Source of the DNA: Rapana venosa
Lineage: Eukaryota; Mollusca; Gastropoda; Neogastropoda; Muricidae
Direction: 5' to 3'
DNA: 64,000 bases
Assembly: GCA_028751875.1 (NCBI GenBank)
Contig: CM054159.1
Location: 10,108,764-10,172,763, forward strand
The notes beneath the pieces were generated by a model. The model was given only the letters and a program-made list of their open reading frames with translations, ran no database searches and had not been told where the DNA came from. Shown in pieces: positions 23,501-32,900 of the stretch. Position 1 is the first letter of the stretch, and each line of letters starts with the position of its first letter. The translations under genes were made by a program, and so were the position numbers.

Positions 23501-26500
23501 GAATCAACACTGTATATATATATGCAGAGGGGACGGGATAGCTCAGTGGTCGGAGCACTCGCTTTCCCCCAGCCAAGTTAAGCAGCGTCGAGCGTGGTTA
23601 CCACTTGGATGGGTGACCGTTTGCGCGCCTTGGCTTCAGTAGATTTCCCCCAGTTCACAGGGTCAGGGAAGGTAAAGCAGCGAGGGAGAGGAGATGGGCG
23701 CCACCCTCAATATGCTGGCCCTAGAGAAGTGAGGTCTCTGACGCATTGCTCCCCGACGACCTTATAGGTTATGGGACTCCTTTACCTTTTACCTTATATA
23801 TGCAGTTGTTTTGACCCACTATTAAGGGAACCACATTCCAACTTCAGGAGTGGTGTCTAAACATGACACCTGTGTGCATGTGTTTTGGAAGTGTTTGTTT
23901 TTTTAATTTGTCATCCCTTCCTACTAGCTCAAAGTGGCCCACTCTTCCAAACTCTTTCTACTGTTACATATGTGTAAGACTGAGATCTAGCAGTTTTTGT
24001 AAGTTCTATACTTTTCACTTTTTGTAATGTGGCTGAAAAAACTGCTAGTGGTGCCCATGATGCTGTTGTAAGTGTAAACTTAAAATTGGTAAAAGTCCCA
24101 TCAGTGCTGACCAAGTTTGTTTTGAATTATCTACAACAGGGTAAAGCAAACCCTCCCATCTTTGGTCTCGAAGAAAGGGCTACCATAGACATTTCATGAA
24201 AGCAGAAATGCAAGCAGCGTGTAATTTGTAGTGCTGTGTGATGAAACATTGTTCAGTGCTGGATGGCTATTGATTTCTAGTTCATCCTTACAATTCTTTT
24301 GAGCAGTCATAATAGTCCTTGCCTGTTATCCCTCTCTCTCTTTGACATGTACTGTTGCCACACACGTGTGTGTGTGCTTTATCTCACACTTCTGTTCCGC
24401 CAGGGATGCTACTGCATTGTGCAGTACGACACGGAAGTGCCTGTGCAGAAAGCGCTGAGCCAGAGAAACCACCAGCTGCACGGCTGCTCTCTGACCGTGC
24501 GGCCCAGGAAGCCCATCACCCCACACCGCCGCCCCTCTGAGGCCGAACGCAACCAGCGCAAAGCTAAAGCTTCCCAGGAGGAGGAGGACCAGGCAGACTC
24601 CTCCCACGAGCAGCTGATGGGCTCCTTGCTTCAGGCGGAAAATGTGAGCAAGCCGCTTTTGGTGGTGGTGGTGTGTGTGTAGGGGGGGTGGATGATGGAG
24701 GATGGGGTGGCGGGGGGGGGGGGGGGGGGGGGGGGGGTTGTGTGGGTGTGGTGGTGGGTGGAGGGTGTGTGGGTGGGTTGGGGGGGAGCTGGGTGTGTGT
24801 GGAGGGTGGGTGGGTTGGTGGGGAGCTGGGGGGTTGTGTGGGTGTGTTTTGTGTGTGTGTTGTGTGTGTGTGTGCATGTGTGTGTGTGTGTAGGGGGGGT
24901 GGAGGGTGGGGGTGGGGGGGGGGGGGGGTTGTGTGGGTGTGTTGTGTTTTGTGTGTGTGTTGAGTGGTGTGTGTGTGTGGAGGGTGGGTGGATGGGTGGG
25001 TTGGGGGGGAGCTGGTGTGTGTGTGTGTGTGTGTAGAACATCTTTACTCAACATTTTCAAGTTCTGATCTTTTGTATTTGGTTCTGAGAATGTGTACTAA
25101 TTTTGCTGAGCCTGTGTTCTGTGAATTCTGATTTGGAGTGTGTGTGTGTGTGTGCGCGCGTGCGTGTGTGTGTGTGTGTGTGTGTTAACAGGTGTTGGCT
25201 CAAATGGAGATGCTTTACGAAACGATGCGTTTGTCTGATGCTGATCTGGAGAGAAGAAAGAGTGTGTGCGACTATCTCTACTCTGTACTCAACCCATTCT
25301 TCCCCAGTAAGTCTCTTTCTGTTTTTGTTGTTGGTTCAGCTCCTTTGTCTGTCTGTCATACAACACTTTTGTTTTTGGGAAAATTCAACATGCTTCATTT
25401 ACCAGAATTTTTCGAGATTTTGGGGGTTTATTTTGGAAAGGGGAGGAAGCTACAGCTGACATGGTTTGACTCGGACTATGTTGTTTCAGCGTGCTCCATT
25501 CATCAGTTTGGATCGTCAGTGAATGGGTTTGGGCTGAAGGGGTGTGACATGGACATCTTTCTCGATCTGCACGACACAGATGTCAGTCTGCAGCGTGAGG
25601 AAACGCTTAGGCACAAGGTTTGTCTTCAGGAGTTGAGTGTGACTTGTTTTTGTAACTACATTGTGTGTTTGGTGGTGGTGACTATTTCTTTTTGCTTTTA
25701 TTTTTCAAAAGCGCAAGATCAATTTAAGAATCAAAGACCAAATTGTTTTAAAGAAATTCAGGTAGGACAGAAACTATTTTCTGCTAAGTTAATGATTGCT
25801 GCTGTTTATGACAGCTTAGTTAATGATTGTTCTGGACTGTGACAGAGAAATCTTCATCACTGAGCTGTACTAATCCTACTAAATGGATGCAGCTCCCCAT
25901 ATTCATTTTTCACAGACCTGTAGAATGTCATAATCAGTAAACAGAAAGACGCGTATTCATTGCAGTTATTATATCACAGAACTGCTTACAATTTTTCCAT
26001 AAGTTTTTTTTTTTTTTTTAGAAAATGAGGTTAAACTACAGATTTACAATTGTGAGTCAAAACCTGTGATTTTGTTTGAAGGAAGGTGGCAGGATGGTTA
26101 AGATGTTTGCCTGCCAACAAGTAAACCATGAGGTTCTGGGTTCAATTCCCAGCCTCGCCCTTTCTTCCCAGTTTGACCCAAAAAAATTGAACTGAATGTC
26201 AAAGTCTTTCGGATGAGACTATAAACCGAGGCCCTGTGTGCGAACGCATGCAGAACATCTTGTGCACACGTTAAATCCTGTTCCACTGTTCGAAAGAGTA
26301 GGCCATTGTGTGCCGGTGGGAACAGATGACCAAAAAAAATTGACAAAAAAATTTTTTTAACGCATACACACGCATTAAAAAAAAAAGTCATCTGAGCGCT
26401 TTGATTTGTTGCTTTACAAGATTCAGCGCTATATAAATTCCATACATTATTATTATTATTATTTTCACTACATCAAAAGTATGACTTTTCTGTGTTTGCA

Positions 26501-29125
26501 AAAGTGGTTTTTTGGGGGGGCTGTTGCGACAGTTGAAGCCGGTGAACCTGCCTTACATTCGGGAAATTCAGTCGCTGAAAACCACAGAGGGCCCCCTCAT
26601 GCCCTCCCAGCTACGGCAGCTGTCGCTGGTTCACCGGGTGAAGCTGATGTCGCGCATCCTCATGCAGCACGCCCACCACTGCATGGAGGTGCTGTTCGTG
26701 CCCAGCGTGCGCTGCCCCATCGTGCGCTTCATCCACTCGCCCACAGGCATCAAGTGCGACCTCTCCATCAACAACAGGTCAGGAAAGCCTACTGGATCCA
26801 GCGCTTTGATCTGTTGCACTACCAGATTCAGCGCTATATAAATTCCATACATTATTATTATTATTATTATTATCCACCCTTCTTTTTTTTCTGATCCTGT
26901 GTTAAGCTTTTTTAAAAAATTGTGTACCTAGGCAGACAAGTGTTTTTTTGACGTGTAGTCCATGGATTGGGTTGCAGTTTTCTCCTAGAGTTTTGGTTTT
27001 TTGGGGGGATTTGCAGGTGTTCATGAATGTTGATGCCAAAAGTAGTGCCTGTCCCCTGTTTTATTCTCTTTGCAAGGGTTTTTTTTTTTTGGGGGGGGGG
27101 GGGGGGGGGAGGTAGGATCAATCTTGTGTTGGGATGGTAGGATCAATCTTGTGTTGGGATAAATACTGCAGGTATCAACATTCATCTAAATTCAGTTGAA
27201 AATGTAGAAAAAGTGACAACTAGAAAAGGAAATACTGAATGATTTTTTGTAGAATGGCACAGTCTTGAAGTTTTCTTATAAACGAGTTACAAAAGACTGC
27301 CACCTTGCCAACCTAACAAAAACACCCTGACTTTAGCACTAGGAAGATGAAAGAATCTCTGATTTGCAGATGTTAGACTAATAATGTGAAGGTTTCAAAA
27401 CAATGTATACCTCTAGACTGAAGAACAAGCAGATACATATAAAACTGTCCAATCTGACAAAGTAGAAGATTTTAGTAGAAATAGTAAACAACATGTGTCA
27501 CACTATATACTGAATGTGTGCATGCAAAACTGCATTTCATAAAAAAATAAAAGTAATCAGATGCTTTTGAAAATAAAAATAAAAACGAAAAGGCTCTTAA
27601 ATTACAAACAGACCTTGTTGTAGCTAAACTCATCTCATTATCCCCAGATGCTGCTCTAAAATTTAAAAACAAAACAAACAAACAAAACAAACAACAACAG
27701 CAAAAAAACTAAAACAACCCAACCAACCAAACCAAACCAAACCAAACCAAACCAGCCAAACAAACCAAACAAACAAACAACAACAGCAAAAAAAACAACC
27801 CACACACACACACACAAAAAACAAACCAACCAACCAAACCAACCAAACCAAAACCAAACCAAACAAAACAAACCAAAAACCAAAAAAAACCCAGACAGAC
27901 TAGCTGACACGTTTGAATCACCCCCGCCCCCACCCCTACCCCCCCCCCCCCCCCCAACCCCCAACCCACCCCTACCCCCACCCCACCCCCAACCCACCCC
28001 CCCACCACACCCCCCACCCCACCACCCTCACCCCCCCTCCCATCAATACTCGCAGACTGGCGCTTCGCAACACGCAGCTGCTGCGGATGTGCGCTGTGGA
28101 GCGGCGTGTGCGGCTGCTGGTGTTTGCGGTGCGTTACTGGGGCCGGTGGAAGCAGGTGGCAGGCAACCAGAACTGCGGGCCCCGCCTGTCCAACTACTGC
28201 CTCTCCCTGCTGGTCCTCTTCTTCCTGGCCAACACACAACCCCCGGTCCTCCCCTCTGTCCAGACCTTGGCTGATATGGCCGGTGAGTTAGTGAGTGGGT
28301 CGTGGGGTGGGGGGGTTTTCTCACAGCCATGGCAGATTTTTGTGCGTGACATTTGGGCTGCTTCATCAGTAATGTTGTTTTGCATTATTTTTCTTACCAT
28401 TGTGGAAAATTTCTGGGTATCTTTTCTTCTTCTTCTTCTTCTTCTTTTCTTCTGCATTCCCTGGCCATGCTAAATTTTAACCCAGTGTGGATGGCAAAGT
28501 CTGCAGTCTGTTGTGGTGACCCCACTGGTCCTCAGGTTTTTCCTGGAGCTCTACTGGGCTGGGCTGGGCTGGGCCACTACGTCTGGTGTCTCAGAGTGTT
28601 GAAGGTTAGGACAGGACTGCAGGATAGGAGAGGGGGCTTGTGGGCCTGTGCCACTGGGGCACTGGTCAGTGTGGGATATTTTTAGGCAGGGGGGAGCTGG
28701 TATAGGAGTCAAGTCCAATTTTTATTTCCAGATGGTGGAGCTGGATTTCTGTGTATAATATTTGTACTGCTCTCTCCTGGGAGTGTGTCACCATTTTTGG
28801 AGCATCATTTTATTTTTCCTCATTTGCATATATATATATATAGAGAGAGAGAGAAACATATGTTTCTCTTTGAGCATGACTTTTTTCTACTGAATAGTGC
28901 TATAAGCAACTCTTCTATTGCCATTGATTCTTCTGACATCCACTTAAGTTTATTGTCTCATCTAAAAGACTAGCATACAGACCATCTCTTGTGATGTGCT
29001 GGAGGGTAAAAAAAAGTCTGTCTTCAGGTGGTAGTCAAAAGTGGGAAGTTCTTGTTTTCCAGATGAGAGTATCATTTGCTAGACTGCTGATCCACCAGTT
29101 GTCAGCAGCTACAGAGTGTATGTGT

Positions 29126-29157
<32 letters not shown>

Positions 29158-29482
29158 GTGTGTGTGTGTGTGCGCTGTTACATCTAGATAAATATAAGCT
29201 TGGGCAATCTGGTTGTCTCCTCAGAGCTGTCAGTGGCCCACCCAGGCAGGTTTTAGGTTGTCCACTTTTCTCTTCAGAGCTGTTGGCAAACCTACCGGAC
29301 AGGATTCAGTCATCTACTTTTCACTTCCAAGCTGATGCATCAGGTCTTTTGCATGTGCCGTGTTTGTTATGCCAGGACAGATTATGCAAAGCTGCTCCAC
29401 CTTAACTCTGTGTGCGAGTTCTTGGTTAAACTGAGGAAGGGTTTTTAGTGGTCTGTTTCTGTTTGCAGAGATATCTGCTGAT

Positions 29483-29513
<31 letters not shown>

Positions 29514-29890
29514 TATCTTTTAAGCTGTGACAAGTTTTAGTTGTCTGCTTCTGTCGGTTGATGTTCTTCGTGAGTGCCGTTTGGTACACTGTTGCCCATC
29601 TTCAAATCCGTCTTCTTCAAATATGTGTAGCAAGTGTGTGTTTTGCCTTCCCCAGGCCCTGAGCAGAAGTGTGTCATAGAAGACTGGGACTGCTCCCTTC
29701 CTGAGAGTGTGCAGCCTTCTGTCAACTCTGATCCTGCAGGTTTTTGTCTCTCCACTTGCTTCTCTCTCTGTCTGTCTCTATATCAGTGTTTCTGTGTTCT
29801 GTCTCGCTACCTCTGTCTCTATTTCGCCATCAGTCTCTGTCTCATTGTGACTAGCTCTCTCTTTCTCTCTCTCTCTCTTTCTCTCTCTCT

Positions 29891-29936
<46 letters not shown>

Positions 29937-32900
29937 GCACACGCACATAATGCACATACACACCATACACACATATCTTGCGCACATGTTAAAACCTGTT
30001 TCACTTTTTGAAAGAGTGTGCGGGTGGTAATAAATGACAACATTTACAAAAACCGCATACACACAGGGACTGGATTTTTAAAAAGCACATGAGTGCTTAT
30101 TCCATTATCCTTGAAATAAAAGAATAAAAAGTAAATAAATAAATGAGAAAAAAAAACACTCACACACAGAACTTGCTTCATATACACTTCAAAACATACA
30201 ACAAACATATATCTTTGTTTCCGTCATGTTTCAGACAAATTGCTTCATGAATTCTTCCAGTTTTACGACCAGGTGTCTCTGTCAACCAGCGTGATTTTGA
30301 TCCGGTCAGGCATTGTCAAGCCACTCAACGATTTCCTGATAGAAAAAGTCAACTGCCCCCACCTGAATGACTTCAAGGTGATTAGATTGTCTGATGTTTT
30401 TTGGGAGGTTTTTTGGTGTATATTACTGTTTGACTACTTGAAACCCTCAACTCACATCTGCAATTACGTGCACTGAGTACTGCAGACAAATGTTAGCTAA
30501 AACTGGTATGTGCAGACTGCTGAGGGTATGTTTGTCATGCAAACAGAAACACTTAAAACAAATCTGATGATGACATTCTCCAAGGCAAGGTTGAGGCAGA
30601 AGAAAAAGAAGCAAGACCACCACCATCCTACACTGCCAACATCAGTCTGGGAGGGCTATGTGAGATTGTAAAACTCGGCGGAGATAAGAGAAAGGTGGCA
30701 ACTTTTGGTGGCACATAAGCTCCTACTGTTGACAGCAACCATGGAAGCAGGTAATAGGTAACTCTTTGAGTGTCTGATTTTTTTTACCTGATTCACTAGT
30801 GGTCGGAATATCATTGAATCCCAGGTACGGTCTGTTTTTGCAGGTGAAAGCCCTGGCAGTGCAGGATCCTTTCGTCCTACAGCACAACATTGCCCAGAAC
30901 ATCAACAACCAGGTCCGCGACAACCTCATCCAAGAGATCACCTATGCCGCAGCCAAGGTCAGTCTGAACAGAGAGAGCGAGCGAGCGGGTCTCTGTCTGT
31001 CCGTCAGTCTGTCTGTCTGTCTGTCTCCACATCCTGCTTGCAGTATGCTTGTAGTACATTTATTGACCTTGGACATAAATATTTGCATGTTTACCTTTTC
31101 AGGGTTTTCTTTTCTTCTTTTCTTTTTTTTTTTTAAATCACACCATAAAAGTAGCCATGTTTCATTTTCAAGTTTCATTTATTATTATTATTATTATTAT
31201 TATTTTCAAGTTAAAGAAATGATATGATACTTGGAGTGAACATAATGAAGAACGAATATGTTCAAAGTATTGTTTGCATATTACTGTTGCATTCAAACAT
31301 ACAAATTAAAACATTAATTATTTATGACTAGAACGTAACTAAGGTTTTTGGAGTCGTTGAAAATATGGGCTTTTGTGATTAGTTTAAAACATCAATCAGC
31401 CCTTTTCATTCATTAATCATGCTTATTGATGTAACATTTCCATCATGGTTGTAGATGTGTTATGGAAGTGACCCAGTTTAACGTCACCACTGTGGTGGTG
31501 GGTCAACTCATGATCCAGAGGTCGCGGGTTCGATCCCCGCTCGGCTCGGTGTTGTGTCCTTGGGAAAGACACTTTACTCCTATTTTCCTCACTCCACCCA
31601 GGTGTACAAGTGGGTACCAGCTCTGCTGGGGAAGTATCTGGCGACAGACTAGCGTCCTGTCACAGGGTTGGTGAAAAACCATCAGTTCGCTTAACCCTTT
31701 GCTGGGCATAGCGTCCCAAAACGTCCGAACCTATCCTTGGGCACAACGGCCAAAAACGGCCGGTGTCGTGACCGTCACTTCAGTGCGTTCATACATTCGA
31801 AATTCCCGCCAATCTTGCTTCAAATCTCGTCAAAATAAAAGCAACGAGACTGCCCACGTGACTTCCGCATGTACATTGCAAATGGCGGCGGTTGGAATGT
31901 GTTTGTGGCAAGTTTTGGAGGAAAAAAATCGCAATTTTTCCCAAGATGGACGCTATCTTCGAATCCGACATGTACGATCGTTTTTATGGCTTTCATGCCG
32001 AAAATATGACGCTGTGAGATGTGTATCCAGGCTCAAATATCGATGTAAGCGATCTGAGTAGTGTGTGCGCTTCTGACTTTGTTGATTGAAGTGAGAAAGA
32101 CCGGCTTTGACAACAACGAAGTTCGAGACGTAAATCGATCGTCAAATCTAACTCGGCCGATGCGCGTTTTGAATTCTGCTCATAGAATTGGGGAAATTAT
32201 CGCGGATTTCGAGTTTGGCAATGGTTCACAACTTGATATATTTTGTGAATTGATTGCTATTTGGGACTTTTGTTATGGTAGCGGCTCGAACTGTAAAGTT
32301 AACATGCATCGCGATCGTCGGCGATCGTTGGCAAACAAAATGGCGACCGTCGGAATGTTTCATATTTTCGTGCATCATTCATAAAAAAAACTAAAAACAC
32401 AACAGTAGGTTGAAAACTTTTCTTCTGTAATTGTTTCTGAATGTTTTACTTTTTATTTTATCAAAATCCATGCATGCATTCCAAAGCTATTGCAACACTA
32501 ACTGTGACACATACAAACCGATCAATGACCTTGTGTGTTTATGCATTATAATTCTTTTTAAAAAAAATAACAACAACACACAATAGCAAATAGCAGTTTC
32601 TTTATTCATTTCTGCATTTTGCTGTTTTTATTTCATTACAATCCATTAAGCCATTGTGGAGTTATTGCATGTTAAATACACCCACCCACTCAGAGGCCAT
32701 CCACCTCCATTTTGCTTGCCCAGCAGGAAGTGAACAAATGATTTTGCTGTGCCCAGCAAAGGGTTAACGCTACAGAAACCGGGATAAGCTCCGGCTCTAT
32801 GGGCCTTCTGGCTCGAAAGAACATACTTTTTTACTATACTGTGGTGGTGTCGTGTGTTTTTCCACAGACATCCAAATGGTCGGCGGCAGAGGGCTCCGGA

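Larger units (their letters stand above)
19258..23512 (+). mobile_element. hAT DNA transposon, end to end, decayed
   Basis: The ends form a perfect 16-bp terminal inverted repeat: cagtgttgattctagg at 19258-19273 and its complement at 23497-23512. The flanking octamers are catatata (19250-19257) and tatatata (23513-23520); an 8-bp target duplication with one mismatch is what hAT elements make, although the AT-rich site makes it weak evidence alone. Inside lies a transposase gene in the same orientation with a BED-type finger, an RNase H-like DDYTD motif region and a C-terminal hAT dimerisation domain, resembling the ZNF862/C17orf113 branch. Frame breaks show that this copy is inactive. It sits within the TUT1 intron that separates the two RRM exons. 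Confidence 0.9.

Noticed and set aside
24326..25060. 244-codon minus-strand frame rich in His, Thr and Pro
   Set aside because: It runs antisense through a TUT1 exon and a (gt/ggt)n minisatellite; composition follows the repeat.
31500..31560. Genuine tRNA gene suggested by gcgggttcgatccccgc
   Set aside because: Box B is good but no cloverleaf with acceptor stem is formed; it is the head of a SINE with a recognised body and tail.
31699..32384. Two plus-strand frames of 120 and 107 codons inside the piggyBac-like element
   Set aside because: They do not match transposase parts; the plausible transposase N-terminus is in another frame and has a stop.
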